From positions 1-27,880 of the forward strand of contig JAGLDI010000125.1 of the NCBI GenBank assembly GCA_023145655.1: a stretch of 27,880 nt of DNA, read 5' to 3'. The notes beneath the pieces were generated by a model, which saw only the letters and a list, made by a program, of their open reading frames with translations, was not told the origin of the DNA and ran no database searches. The position numbers were made by a program, and so were the translations under genes. The DNA is from Desulfuromusa sp. Lineage in GTDB: Bacteria > Desulfobacterota > Desulfuromonadia > Desulfuromonadales > Geopsychrobacteraceae. This document shows, piece by piece, positions 16,097-24,907 of the stretch (its first letter is position 1; each line of letters opens with the position of its first letter).

Positions 16097-16879
16097 ATGG
16101 TCAAAAAAGATAAATCTGAATATATTATTCAGGCGGTTTCTCACGCCCTCGATCTGCTTGAGCAATTTCATGGCGATATCGATGAGCTTGGCGTTACTGA
16201 GTTGAGCAAACGGTTGAAGCTCCACAAAAATAACGTTTTCCGGCTTCTCGCAACCCTTGAATCACGAGGCTATATTGAGCAGAACAAGGCAACAGAAAAC
16301 TATCGACTGGGTCTAAAAGCTCTGGAGCTTGGTCAAACTTTTATCAAGCAGATGGGACTGTTGCGACAGGCAAAACCAATCCTTGAACAGATTGTTGAAG
16401 AGAGTAATGAAACTGCCTATGTAGCTATCTATAAAGAGAATTACGTTGTTTATCTGGATGTTGTAGAGACCAACCTCACGGTTCGAGTCGTGTCACGGGT
16501 TGGTTCCAGACTGCCAGCATATTGTACGGCCTCAGGGAAAGTCCACATGGCTTACATGACCGAAGAGGAGCTGGACGCATCACTGCAGGATGTCAAACTG
16601 GTTCCCCACACTTCGACGACCATCATCTCACCCGAGGATATCAATGCAGAAATGGCTAAGGTTCGTGAGCAGGGATATGCCTTTGATGATGAAGAACTTG
16701 ATCTGGGAGTTCGGTGCATTGCAGCACCAATCCGTGATTACACCCGGCGGATTGTCGGTGCTCTCAGTATTTCCGGTCCCACCATGCGGATCAGTAATGC
16801 GCGGACAGAGAGTGAGCTGGTTCCTCTGGTTCTAAAAGCATCTACGGAACTTTCAACCCGCCTTGGCTATCCAAAATAG
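16097..16879 (+). CDS. IclR-family transcriptional regulator
   Basis: A 260-residue regulator from the ATG at 16097, chosen because AGGGGA lies eight bases upstream; a TTG at 16025 would add 24 residues of no clear likeness. The N-terminal winged helix-turn-helix covers about 8-70 (AVSHALDLLEQF; LSKRLKLHKNNVFRLLATLESRGYIE). The rest is the IclR effector-binding domain, with SRVGSRLPAYCTASGK and LDLGVRCIAAPI matching conserved blocks. The family senses small metabolites, often aromatic or organic acids, and many members regulate a neighbouring gene. Its own promoter and upstream palindrome are visible. The effector cannot be predicted. Confidence 0.9.
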   Translation: MVKKDKSEYIIQAVSHALDLLEQFHGDIDELGVTELSKRLKLHKNNVFRLLATLESRGYIEQNKATENYRLGLKALELGQTFIKQMGLLRQAKPILEQIVEESNETAYVAIYKENYVVYLDVVETNLTVRVVSRVGSRLPAYCTASGKVHMAYMTEEELDASLQDVKLVPHTSTTIISPEDINAEMAKVREQGYAFDDEELDLGVRCIAAPIRDYTRRIVGALSISGPTMRISNARTESELVPLVLKASTELSTRLGYPK

Positions 16880-16900
16880 CTGCTACTTTTTTCAGTACAT

Positions 16901-16928
16901 AAAGGCTCTCCACTGATGGGGAGCCTTT
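16901..16928 (+). terminator. intrinsic terminator after the IclR-family gene
   Basis: Arms 16901-16911 and 16918-16928 pair over 11 bases with one T-G wobble and a 6-base loop, followed by TTCTATTT. This separates iclR from the hydrolase gene. Confidence 0.8.
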
Positions 16929-16955
16929 TCTATTTAAAACGGAGATTCGTAACCG

Positions 16956-17741
16956 GTGCAATGGTTTGAACAGGAAAAAAAACTGGCCCACGATGAAGGG
17001 GTTTCACACCCTGATAACTTCCCTTTTTTCCTAGTTCCCGAAGATCCGAACGGACAGGCTCTCCTTCTGATTCACGGTTTTAGTGCGGCCCCCAGAGAGA
17101 TGCTCTCTCTCGGAAAGTTTCTGCAAAAAAACAACTTTACCGTTTATGGAACCCGCCTGCCCGGTCATGGGACTCAACCTGAAGACCTGCTGAACCGTAA
17201 AGCCGAAGAGTGGCAGGAAACTGTCAGCCGGGGTTACCAATCGCTACTCAAGATGGATCTTAATGTCAGTGTTGCCGGATCAAGTACCGGAGCCCTGCTG
17301 GCTTTAACTCTGGCACTTGAACAGCAACCGGATAAATTGATACTTCTCTCACCCTTTTTACGTTTAAAACATATCCTGGCTCCGTTTGCGGGGCTGTTAA
17401 GCTACCTGATCTCCTATCAAGACAAGACCATTCCAGAGGCAGAGTCCCCCTTTTACTATCAGCGTCGCCCCCTGAAAGGGATTGCTCAAATCAATCGGCT
17501 ATGCAAGCAACTACACGGACATTTGGGAGAGATTACTACACCCAGTCTGATTTTGACCTCAACGGGTGATGCGACGATAGCAGCAGGTACGGCGGCGGTG
17601 ATTTTTCACCAACTTGGCAGTTCCAACAAAAAACTTCACCGCTATGGCGATGAGGTTCCCCATGTTTTGACAACGTCTGAAAATCCGCTGCGGGACGATG
17701 TTTTCCAGCGCTGTATCAGCTTTTTAAACAGTTCTACCTGA
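16956..17741 (+). CDS. alpha/beta hydrolase, carboxylesterase/monoacylglycerol lipase-like
   Basis: A 261-residue cytoplasmic serine hydrolase. The oxyanion-hole region is LIHGFSAAP, the nucleophile elbow is GSSTG (Ser110), and the remaining triad members are Asp205 in STGDATI and His236 in EVPHVLT. The layout resembles Est30-type carboxylesterases and bacterial monoglyceride lipases. It starts at GTG with GGAG upstream at somewhat long spacing. Its last eight bases overlap the last eight of the oppositely oriented secretion adaptor gene. The IclR-type gene lies just upstream but a terminator separates them. The natural ester substrate is unknown. Confidence 0.85.
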   Translation: MQWFEQEKKLAHDEGVSHPDNFPFFLVPEDPNGQALLLIHGFSAAPREMLSLGKFLQKNNFTVYGTRLPGHGTQPEDLLNRKAEEWQETVSRGYQSLLKMDLNVSVAGSSTGALLALTLALEQQPDKLILLSPFLRLKHILAPFAGLLSYLISYQDKTIPEAESPFYYQRRPLKGIAQINRLCKQLHGHLGEITTPSLILTSTGDATIAAGTAAVIFHQLGSSNKKLHRYGDEVPHVLTTSENPLRDDVFQRCISFLNSST

Positions 17742-19044
17742 CACTGATCCCTTCATCCAGATATTTGATCAGTGGATAGATGAAGAATTCAATAATCCGG
17801 CGTTTGCCGACTTTGACTTCAGCGACAACACTCATACCTGCCGAGATTGGTGTTTCTATACCGTCAACAAGCAGGGTGTTTTTATCCGGTGCGATATATA
17901 CTTCATAGACGAGCCCCAAGTGTTCATCCTCAATACTGTCTTTGGAAACCTGGGTAACCTTGCCGGAAATCGTTCCATATTTCTGGAAACTGAAAGTATC
18001 AATCTTGATCGATGCCGCCATATTCTCAGCAATAAAGCCCACATCCTTGCTCAACAACGTGGCCTTGATCAACAAAGGCGAATTATTCGGGACAATGAAT
18101 GCCAGTTTTTCTGCCGGAGTCACAACACCACCGATGGTATGAAACAGCAAGCGTGAAACGTAGCCGGCAACCGGAGCAGTAATCTGCTGCCGAGCACTGA
18201 TAAATTCAGCCTTTTTGATCCGTGCTTGCAGATAGAGATAATGTTGCTTTTTCTCTGATAATTCTGTCAGCAGTCGGTTACGGTACTCCTCTTTGATCGT
18301 AGCAATTTCCTGGTTGGTCTGCATTTTCAGGGCGATAAGTTCAGCAGTCCGATGTTCTGAGACCTTGCATTCGGTTTCGTATTGTTTCGCTTCACTCTCA
18401 CTACGCTCATACTCATCCCGACTGATGATCTCTTTGACTTTTTGCAGGCGCTCCAATTTCTCTGTCAGGACTGCAAACATATATCCGGCTTGTTCAGCGG
18501 CTTTATCCTCTGCTGCCAAACGTTCATCCAATTGCAGTAAGCTTTCTTGCTTCACTTGAACCTGTTTTTTCAAACGTTCTTTTTCTGAGGTGTAGATTTC
18601 CTGCTGCACCCGCAGAACGTCCGCATCGTATTGATCAGAGCTAACGGTAAATATGCGCTCTTCAAGCAGGGAGTTGATTCGCTCGATTTCCAGTTCTGCC
18701 TGTTTATGGTCAGCCAGCATTGAGGCCAGTTCGGGATCAACATCGGAAGGGTCGATCTCCATCAGCAGCTGCCCCTTGGTGACATAATCGCCCGGCTGAA
18801 TCAGAATATTGCGCACCACTCCGGTATTCAGCGGCTGAATTGTTTTGACCTCACCGCTGGGGATCACCTTGCCGCGGGCCGTAACCACCACATCAACCCT
18901 GCCAAAGAACATCCACAAACAGGTAAACAGGATTGCGGCAATGACAATCCAGAAGACTGCCCGACCTAATGGATTGAGTGGCCGGTCTTCGATCTCGACC
19001 AACAGTGGCTTGAATTCGTGACGATCATCTGTAGGCTTGAACAT
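17734..19044 (-). CDS. type I secretion periplasmic adaptor (HlyD/membrane fusion family)
   Basis: A 436-residue inner-membrane adaptor that links the ABC exporter to the outer-membrane channel. A short cytoplasmic start is followed by one membrane helix (about 29-48). The biotinyl-lipoyl half-motif VVTARGKVIPSGEVKTIQPL and IQPGDYVTKGQLLMEIDPSD precede a long coiled-coil hairpin (about 95-275, rich in Glu, Lys and Gln). The C-terminal beta domain ends SAGMSVVAEVKVGKRRII and FFIYPL, the usual HlyD/LapC ending. It is last in the operon and overlaps the exporter stop by one base (TAATG). Confidence 0.94.
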   Translation of the reverse strand: MFKPTDDRHEFKPLLVEIEDRPLNPLGRAVFWIVIAAILFTCLWMFFGRVDVVVTARGKVIPSGEVKTIQPLNTGVVRNILIQPGDYVTKGQLLMEIDPSDVDPELASMLADHKQAELEIERINSLLEERIFTVSSDQYDADVLRVQQEIYTSEKERLKKQVQVKQESLLQLDERLAAEDKAAEQAGYMFAVLTEKLERLQKVKEIISRDEYERSESEAKQYETECKVSEHRTAELIALKMQTNQEIATIKEEYRNRLLTELSEKKQHYLYLQARIKKAEFISARQQITAPVAGYVSRLLFHTIGGVVTPAEKLAFIVPNNSPLLIKATLLSKDVGFIAENMAASIKIDTFSFQKYGTISGKVTQVSKDSIEDEHLGLVYEVYIAPDKNTLLVDGIETPISAGMSVVAEVKVGKRRIIEFFIYPLIKYLDEGISVR

Positions 19045-21140
19045 TAGCGACTCTGTTGTGAATGGAGGTTATGGTAATAGCTACCTTGTTTGAGCAGCTG
19101 GGCATGGGTTCCAGATTCAACCAAGCTGCCCTTGTCGAGAACCAGAATCAGGTCGCTGTCTTGAATTGTTTCCAGCCGGTGAGTAATCAACAGCGTTGTT
19201 CGACCTTTCTTGATCGCCTGCATGTTATTCTGAATGATCTTTTCCGACTCGTAGTCGAGTGCTGAGGTGGCCTCGTCAAAGATCAACAAACGTGGATTGG
19301 TAATCAACGCTCTGGCGATTGCGATCCGCTGCCGCTGTCCGCCCGAGAGTGATGAACCGCGTTCGCTGACTTCGGTATCGTACCCCCCTGGCAATTGCGA
19401 AATGAACTCGTGGGCTCCGGCGATCTGAGCTACCTGCAGGATCAGCTCCATCGGCGCATCGGGTTTTGGTAAAGCAATATTTTCGCGAATGGTGCCACTG
19501 AACAAGTAATTTTCCTGCAGCACCACGCCGGTATTGAAACGCAACCAGAAAGGGTTAAGATGGCGGGCATCGATCTCATCGATATAGATCGCCCCTTCGG
19601 TCGGGATATAGAGGCGTTGCAGCAGCTTTGCCAGGGTACTCTTGCCACTACCGCTGCGACCGACAATACCAACGGTCATCCCCGGTTGAATGATTACGGA
19701 AATTTCGTTCAGGACTTTGGGTCCATCGGCAGAATATTTAAATGAGACATGGTCGAGTTTCAATGCTCCTTTAAGTTGTGGCAGGGTGATCGCTTTATCG
19801 GTCGTCACCTCCTGTGGGTGATTGAGGATATCCCCGAGTCGATCAACCGACAGTAGTGCCTGCTGGAATTCATTCCACAGGTTGACCAGCCGCAACACCG
19901 GACCGGTAAACTGACCGGAGAACATCTGGAAAGCGATCAGCTGACCGATGGTCAGATCACCCTGCAGCACTGCCTTGACGCCAAGATAAAGGATTGAGAT
20001 AGTCATCAGGCGGCGCAGGGTTCCGGAGACCGCCCCGGAAATATTTGACATATTAGCCAGGTTGAAGCTGGAACTGACATAGCGCCCCAGATGATCTTCC
20101 CAGCGATTCTGCATGGTTCCTTCAACCGCCAGCGATTTAATAGTCTGCACTCCAGTCACCGACTCAACCAGATAAGAATTGGAGGAGGCCGCCATCTGAA
20201 ATTTATTTTCCAGGCGGCGGCGCAGTTCCGGAGTGATAATCAAATAAAGCAGTGCAATCACTGTAACAAAACCAAGGACAACCAGGGTCAATTTAACACT
20301 GTAGAGCAGCATCACCGCGACAAACACCAGCGAAAAGAACAGGTCGATAATCACGCTGACCGCCTTGTTGGTGATGAACTCACGGATGGTGTCCAGTTCT
20401 CTGACCCGGGCAGCGATATTGCCAACCTGACGCGCTTCGAAATAACGGAACGGCAGAGCCAGCAAGTGTCTGAACAATTTGGCTCCCAGTTTGGCATCGA
20501 GTTTGTGAGCGGTGTGGATAAAGATGTAGTTACGAGCAATATTCAACAGTAGTTCAAACCCGGCAATCGCCAGAAAAGCAACCGCCAGGACATCCAGGGT
20601 GGTCAGGCTGCGATGGACAATAACCTTGTCGAGAATTACTTGGGTAAACAGTGGTGTCACCAAACCGAACAGTTGCACCACGAAGGAACCGAGCAGCACC
20701 TCACCAATAATTCTCTTGAACTTGATGATCTCCTGCAGGAACCAGCCAAAGCCGAAAACCACTTGCGAATTGATCTTTTTATGGCGCAAAATGATGAACT
20801 GTTCGAACTCCGCTTCAACCTCTTCGGTGGTTTTTTCGACCGTTTTCTTCTCCATCGGGTCGAACAGCAGGCACTTGTTCGTCTCTTTATTGTTCTTCAA
20901 CAATACGGCATATTCACCAGCGGCACCAACAGCAATGGCTGGCAGAGGGTAAGCTTCGATCAGTTTTGCTACCGGAATTTTCTTCAATTTCGCCTTAAAA
21001 TCGTAGCGTCCGGCGATTCGCAACAACTCTTCTGGAGTGACAATCTCCTGTAAACTGAATTCACGGGCAATGGCACGGATATCAATATCAATCCGGTTGA
21101 TTCGGGCAACGACATCGAAAGCAATCAAGGCGGAATTCAT
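19044..21140 (-). CDS. type I secretion ABC exporter with C39-like N-terminal domain
   Basis: A 698-residue fused permease/ATPase that pumps an unfolded protein across the envelope. Residues of about 1-125 form a C39 peptidase-like domain that lacks the catalytic cysteine motif, as in HlyB, so it should dock an RTX-type substrate without cutting a leader. Membrane helices fill about 140-415. The ATPase has Walker A GRSGSGKS (494-501), signature LSGGQ (598-602), and Walker B LLIFDEA (618-624), followed by the H-loop ITHRL. The start ATG overlaps the stop of the TolC-like gene (ATGA). Length is normal; all catalytic residues are intact. Confidence 0.95.
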   Translation of the reverse strand: MNSALIAFDVVARINRIDIDIRAIAREFSLQEIVTPEELLRIAGRYDFKAKLKKIPVAKLIEAYPLPAIAVGAAGEYAVLLKNNKETNKCLLFDPMEKKTVEKTTEEVEAEFEQFIILRHKKINSQVVFGFGWFLQEIIKFKRIIGEVLLGSFVVQLFGLVTPLFTQVILDKVIVHRSLTTLDVLAVAFLAIAGFELLLNIARNYIFIHTAHKLDAKLGAKLFRHLLALPFRYFEARQVGNIAARVRELDTIREFITNKAVSVIIDLFFSLVFVAVMLLYSVKLTLVVLGFVTVIALLYLIITPELRRRLENKFQMAASSNSYLVESVTGVQTIKSLAVEGTMQNRWEDHLGRYVSSSFNLANMSNISGAVSGTLRRLMTISILYLGVKAVLQGDLTIGQLIAFQMFSGQFTGPVLRLVNLWNEFQQALLSVDRLGDILNHPQEVTTDKAITLPQLKGALKLDHVSFKYSADGPKVLNEISVIIQPGMTVGIVGRSGSGKSTLAKLLQRLYIPTEGAIYIDEIDARHLNPFWLRFNTGVVLQENYLFSGTIRENIALPKPDAPMELILQVAQIAGAHEFISQLPGGYDTEVSERGSSLSGGQRQRIAIARALITNPRLLIFDEATSALDYESEKIIQNNMQAIKKGRTTLLITHRLETIQDSDLILVLDKGSLVESGTHAQLLKQGSYYHNLHSQQSR

Positions 21141-22456
21141 GATCCAGCCTCATTGATCAACGTAAGCAACAGAGCAGAAGCCGCATAATCAACCTGGCGC
21201 AAATCGACATCAAGTTGCCGACGAGACAGCTCAATGATGCGATTATGGACAGCAATCTGGTCGGTCAATTGTTGTTCGGCCAGACGTTGAACATCGCTTC
21301 GTTGCACGTCAATCCGGGTCAATTGTTCGTGACGCTTTTCTTCCATGGATGCAGAGGCAGCATAAGCATTAAGTGTCGTGGAAAGCTCCTGCTGCAGTTC
21401 CGCCTCCTTTTTCTGTTTCTGATAGCGCAGGCTGGTGAGTTCATGTCTGATCCGGGCTTGTCTGGCACGGTTGGCAAATCCGTCAAACACTGGGCATTCG
21501 AGAAATAGAGTCACCGAGGCATCACGGGAATCAAGGTTGGACAAAGAGTCAGTGAAGCTGTGGTCATCACTGCCGTACATCCGATAGGCGCCTGACAGAG
21601 TCAATTTGGGAAGTCTGGAACGTTTGATCATCGACAGTTCAGCCTGCTTGGTTTCGATCTGTTGTCGGTAGATTAAAACTGAAGGAAAGTTCTCCGGGTT
21701 GACAACCTTTTCCGGTTTTTTTATTTGCGGGAAGTCTGCCAGAGTCACCTCTTCGGCACGATAGTTCTGTCGGGTATAGAAGCTGAGACTCTCCAGCAGA
21801 TTTTCTCGGCGAGTTTTCAGATCCACCAGTTGACTGAGTGTTTCCGCCAGTTCCAGCGCAGCATTCCCGAGCTGTTCACGACCAATGGTTCCGGCTTGGT
21901 ACAACTTTTTGGACAGCTGGAAAGTCACTCTCTGCTGCTCGGAAACCGCTTCCATTGACTGAATCCGTTGTTGTTCTTTTAAGCTGCTGGCATACAAATT
22001 CAGAATTTCTTTGTGGATATCAAAAAAGGATTGTTGTTTCTGCAGTTCGGTAACTCGTACCTGGCGGCGGGCGTTGGCGACAGTGAGGTTGCGAATACCA
22101 AAATCGTACAGATTGTACCTGGCGGTTGCAATCAGGGAGTGCTTGTAGCCGGAGGCGTTGTCAGCAATGATGGCATCACCAACGGAAACGATATCGCTAT
22201 TTTCATCAAAGACATGGACATACTCATTGCCGAAGCGCAGTGATAACTGCGGATAATAATCGGCCTGTTGTTCGGCAACAGTGGCTTGAGCGGCCCCTAT
22301 CTCCTCCCGGACGATTTTGCTGTCAAAAGAGTTCTGCAACCCGGCGGCAAGGATTTCTTTAAACGTCAGAACCTCGGCGTAAACATTTGCACCGGCCAGA
22401 CAGAGAGACAGTAACAGGACAGTGAAGACCATCCTACGTAGCGATAAATAGAACAA
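21137..22456 (-). CDS. TolC-like outer membrane efflux protein of a type I secretion system
   Basis: A 439-residue outer-membrane channel subunit of the OEP family. The signal peptide ends near NVYA/EV (about residue 27). Two repeats of long alpha-helices with a beta-barrel strand each are apparent: LRFGNEYVHVFDENSD and SLIATARYNLYDFG in the first half and LTLSGAYRMYG and VTLFLECPVFDGF in the second. Start codon TTG is preferred because GGAGG lies nine bases upstream; the next ATG (codon 9) has no such site. It is first in the secretion operon. Confidence 0.9.
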   Translation of the reverse strand: MFYLSLRRMVFTVLLLSLCLAGANVYAEVLTFKEILAAGLQNSFDSKIVREEIGAAQATVAEQQADYYPQLSLRFGNEYVHVFDENSDIVSVGDAIIADNASGYKHSLIATARYNLYDFGIRNLTVANARRQVRVTELQKQQSFFDIHKEILNLYASSLKEQQRIQSMEAVSEQQRVTFQLSKKLYQAGTIGREQLGNAALELAETLSQLVDLKTRRENLLESLSFYTRQNYRAEEVTLADFPQIKKPEKVVNPENFPSVLIYRQQIETKQAELSMIKRSRLPKLTLSGAYRMYGSDDHSFTDSLSNLDSRDASVTLFLECPVFDGFANRARQARIRHELTSLRYQKQKKEAELQQELSTTLNAYAASASMEEKRHEQLTRIDVQRSDVQRLAEQQLTDQIAVHNRIIELSRRQLDVDLRQVDYAASALLLTLINEAGS

Positions 22457-22875
22457 TGGATATCCCCTCCAGATTGATATTTTCCGGTTATCAATTTCCC
22501 TTCAATAAAGCCATTGTACAAGCCAAGATTAGCCATAGACCCACACGAACATGGTCGGGACATAGAACCTAAAAGTCGCAACATTCCCCACGCCCCTTCA
22601 CTTAGATTCACTTAAGGCGCAAAAAAAAATCTTAAAAACCAGAAACCCTGACTCTCTTCGCGAACTGCTTTGAAGAGTGGCAAAAACTCGGGCGTTGCCC
22701 TCAAACATTTGCCGCTCTGATTCTCAAATCAGCCGCTTCACTCCGGTTGCGTCGCACGGGAAGTAGTGGTTCAAAAACAAAATCGGGAATCATCCAAACA
22801 TCAACCTAAAAAAAGGCGATCAGCTTTTCAGCTGACCGCCTTTTATAAATTTGCCAGGATTATAAATTCAGCAGA
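22457..22875. other. gene-free stretch with hairpins upstream of the secretion operon
   Basis: No convincing gene is present in these 419 bases. The left part holds the leader of the secretion operon and an 8-base direct repeat (TTCACTTA at 22597-22604 and 22607-22614, 10-base period). A 9-base A-run lies at 22621. Three inverted repeats follow: 22654-22659/22672-22677, 22679-22684/22708-22713 enclosing 22690-22693/22697-22700, and 22717-22722/22727-22732. The right end is the cytochrome terminator. The cluster resembles REP-type intergenic repeats, but this cannot be confirmed from one copy. Confidence 0.6.
22811..22844 (-). terminator. intrinsic terminator of the triheme cytochrome gene
   Basis: Arms 22811-22825 and 22830-22844 pair over 15 positions with one A-C mismatch and a 4-base loop. 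On the minus strand it ends in a run of seven T, the expected layout after the cytochrome stop at 22876. Confidence 0.88.
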
Positions 22876-23205
22876 TCACTTACTGTGGCAGGCGGAACAA
22901 GCTTCCATATCGTCAACTTCATCGTGACAAGCACTACATGCTTCGTGCCCACTAGCCATGTCTGTAATCTCAATTTTAGCTGGTTCCTCACCCTCGTGAC
23001 AGCTGGAACAGTCCTCCTCTAATGCCTCTTTGTGCATGTTGTGATCGAAATAAACATTTCCTTTGGTATCACCTTCATACTTGTAAACACCTTCTTCAAG
23101 AACTTCAACCTTGGTCATCGGTGCTTTTATCCCATTTTGTTGTGCCAGAAAAACCGGAATAAAGGAAAAAACGACAGCCAGGACAACAAACACTAGATTC
23201 TTCAT
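22876..23205 (-). CDS. periplasmic triheme cytochrome c7 (PpcA-like)
   Basis: A 109-residue secreted cytochrome with a signal peptide (about 1-21). Three heme motifs are present: CSSCH (66-70), CSACH (90-94) and CSACH (103-107). Likely distal ligands are H55, H58 and H87, in the order known for PpcA of Geobacter (FDHxxH, then a His before the second heme). Spacing suits the c7 fold with bis-His hemes. These proteins shuttle electrons through the periplasm during metal or electrode respiration. Before the heme core this protein has an acidic stretch (VEVLEEGVYKYEGD), and mature length exceeds the roughly 71 residues of PpcA. A GGAG ribosome site precedes the ATG and a strong terminator follows, so it is monocistronic. 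Confidence 0.93.
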   Translation of the reverse strand: MKNLVFVVLAVVFSFIPVFLAQQNGIKAPMTKVEVLEEGVYKYEGDTKGNVYFDHNMHKEALEEDCSSCHEGEEPAKIEITDMASGHEACSACHDEVDDMEACSACHSK

Positions 23206-23228
23206 CAGTTATCTCCATTATCTGAACT

Positions 23229-23234
23229 ATTATA
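23229..23234 (-). promoter_or_regulatory. candidate -10 element for the triheme cytochrome gene
   Basis: On the minus strand these bases read TATAAT, 23 bases before the cytochrome ATG. No good -35 element is seen at 16-18 bases spacing, so an activator may be needed or the match may be chance. Confidence 0.35.
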
Positions 23235-23317
23235 CTTCATAAGTAATATCTGCATATGTCTTCTACACTGAAGTCCGTTCTATGTCAATTCACATTTCCA
23301 CCTGAATTCAGGGAAAA

Positions 23318-24763
23318 TCACTTTAAATTCCAGTTTGTCCCTTCGCGGGTATCCAGCAGGAGGATTCCCCGAGCTTCAAGATCATTACGAATTTCATCAC
23401 CCCGTGAAAAATCTTTTTCTTTTCGAGCCTGCAGTCGCTGTTGAATTGACTCCCCAATTTCTTCCTCAGTGATTTCTAATCTTATTAATCCTGCCAACTT
23501 GACTTTCTCCAACCACGCACTTGGTTGCGAACGAAACAGCCCTATAACCTCTCCCAAACGGAGAATTGTCTCATGGAGGTCCTGCACCTGAGCAATCAGT
23601 TCTTGCTTTTTCTTGAACTTCTTGGTTGAGATCAAGCGATTCATAGTGCGGACACCATCAAATAAATGGGCAATAGCTAATGCAGTATTGAAGTCATCGT
23701 CCATCGCTTCACGAAATTTCTCTTCAACTTTTGCCCCATCAGTGCTCCGATTTTCTTTCTGATCAACATCGCTGGTCGCTCTTTCAGCAGCGTCAAGAGC
23801 TTCATAAAAACGTCTCAATCCACTCTGTGCCTCAACAAGATTATGATCTGAAAAATCGATTGGTGACCGATAATGGGCCGACAAAATAAAGAATCGGATC
23901 ACTTCCGCATCGTAGGTTTTAAGGATATCGCGAATGGTGAAAAAGTTTCCGAGAGACTTGCTCATCTTCTCCTGATCAACATTAACAAAGCCATTGTGCA
24001 ACCAGTATTTAACAAATGGTTTACCGCTGGCTCCTTCACTCTGGGCGATTTCGTTCTCATGATGGGGGAAAATCAAATCACGTCCCCCACCGTGGATGTC
24101 AAAACTCTCACCCAGTAACGAAGAACTCATGGCCGAACATTCGATATGCCAGCCCGGTCGCCCCTTCCCCCAGGGAGATTCCCAGCTTGGTTCTCCCGGT
24201 TTGGCGGTTTTCCAAAGGGCAAAATCCATAGGATTTTGTTTCTGCTCCCCCGGGGTAACTCGTGCTCCGGCGAGCATATCATCCATATTACGTTTGGAGA
24301 GCTTCAGGTAGTTGGGAAACTTATCAACACTGTAGTAAACATCTCCAGCAGCCTCGTAAGCTATCCCTTTATCGATCAGCTTTTGCGTAATCTCAATAAT
24401 CTGCCGGATGTATTCCGTTGCACGCGGTTCATGGGTTGGCTTGATCAGCCCCAGGGAATCCATATCTTCGTCAAATGCGGTAATAAATTCTTCAGCCAAG
24501 TCTTTACTTAGAATTCCCCGTTCATTGGCGCGGTTGATTATTTTATCGTCTACATCAGTATAATTCCGGACATAAGTGGTTTCATAGCCGGAAAACAGCA
24601 GGTATCTGAAAATAATATCAAAGACAATATTGGCACGGGCATGACCAATGTGGCAGTAATCGTAAACAGTAACACCGCAGACATACATCCCAACTTTTCC
24701 GGGAAGCCGAGGTTGAAAATCTTCCTTTTTTCCACTCATTGTATTGTAGACACGTAAACCCAT
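23318..24763 (-). CDS. cysS: cysteinyl-tRNA synthetase
   Basis: A 481-residue class I synthetase that charges tRNA-Cys. The HIGH motif is at 38-41 within [17 protein letters not shown], whose Cys is one of the zinc ligands; WHIECSAMS and the later His/Cys residues ([14 protein letters not shown]) supply the others. KMSKSLGN is the second ATP motif. The C-terminal anticodon-binding region is present. ATG at 24763 has GGAG seven bases upstream. It follows glnS by 144 bases on the same strand. Confidence 0.96.
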   Translation of the reverse strand: MGLRVYNTMSGKKEDFQPRLPGKVGMYVCGVTVYDYCHIGHARANIVFDIIFRYLLFSGYETTYVRNYTDVDDKIINRANERGILSKDLAEEFITAFDEDMDSLGLIKPTHEPRATEYIRQIIEITQKLIDKGIAYEAAGDVYYSVDKFPNYLKLSKRNMDDMLAGARVTPGEQKQNPMDFALWKTAKPGEPSWESPWGKGRPGWHIECSAMSSSLLGESFDIHGGGRDLIFPHHENEIAQSEGASGKPFVKYWLHNGFVNVDQEKMSKSLGNFFTIRDILKTYDAEVIRFFILSAHYRSPIDFSDHNLVEAQSGLRRFYEALDAAERATSDVDQKENRSTDGAKVEEKFREAMDDDFNTALAIAHLFDGVRTMNRLISTKKFKKKQELIAQVQDLHETILRLGEVIGLFRSQPSAWLEKVKLAGLIRLEITEEEIGESIQQRLQARKEKDFSRGDEIRNDLEARGILLLDTREGTNWNLK

Positions 24764-24830
24764 ATATTATCTCCGTAACATGTTACTTTGATTATCGGTG
24801 ACTGAATTCACATTTTGTCACCCGATCATC

Positions 24831-24898
24831 TGTCCCCGTCATCCATTGCCATTACGTATTCTGAGGATAGGTACTTTGTTACGTGTCCCCGGAATACG
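24831..24898. repeat. imperfect hairpin with repeated TGTCCCCG, possible mobile-repeat remnant
   Basis: Between glnS and cysS. CGTATTCTGAGGA (24855-24867) pairs with TCCCCGGAATACG (24886-24898) over 13 positions with one wobble and one mismatch. TGTCCCCG occurs at 24831-24838 and 24884-24891. The mix of GTGTCCCCGGAAT-type sequence and hairpins is reminiscent of flanks of REP-associated (RAYT/IS200-like) transposases; this is recall, not a database match. Confidence 0.35.
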
Positions 24899-24907
24899 AA
24901 TTAGATA

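Noticed and set aside
20091..20552. 153-codon plus-strand frame opposite the exporter gene
   Set aside because: His/Gln-rich composition typical of a shadow frame; lies fully within the exporter's membrane domain gene.
20613..21053. 146-codon plus-strand frame opposite the exporter gene
   Set aside because: It is antisense to the conserved C39-like and membrane region, low in family likeness, and has no ribosome site.
22366..22611. 81-codon minus-strand frame overlapping the start of the TolC-like gene
   Set aside because: No recognisable domain, covers the secretion operon leader and its ribosome site.
23301..23312. Perfect 12-base palindrome CCTGAATTCAGG after cysS as a terminator
   Set aside because: No loop and no T-run; too short to count as more than chance around an EcoRI-type site.
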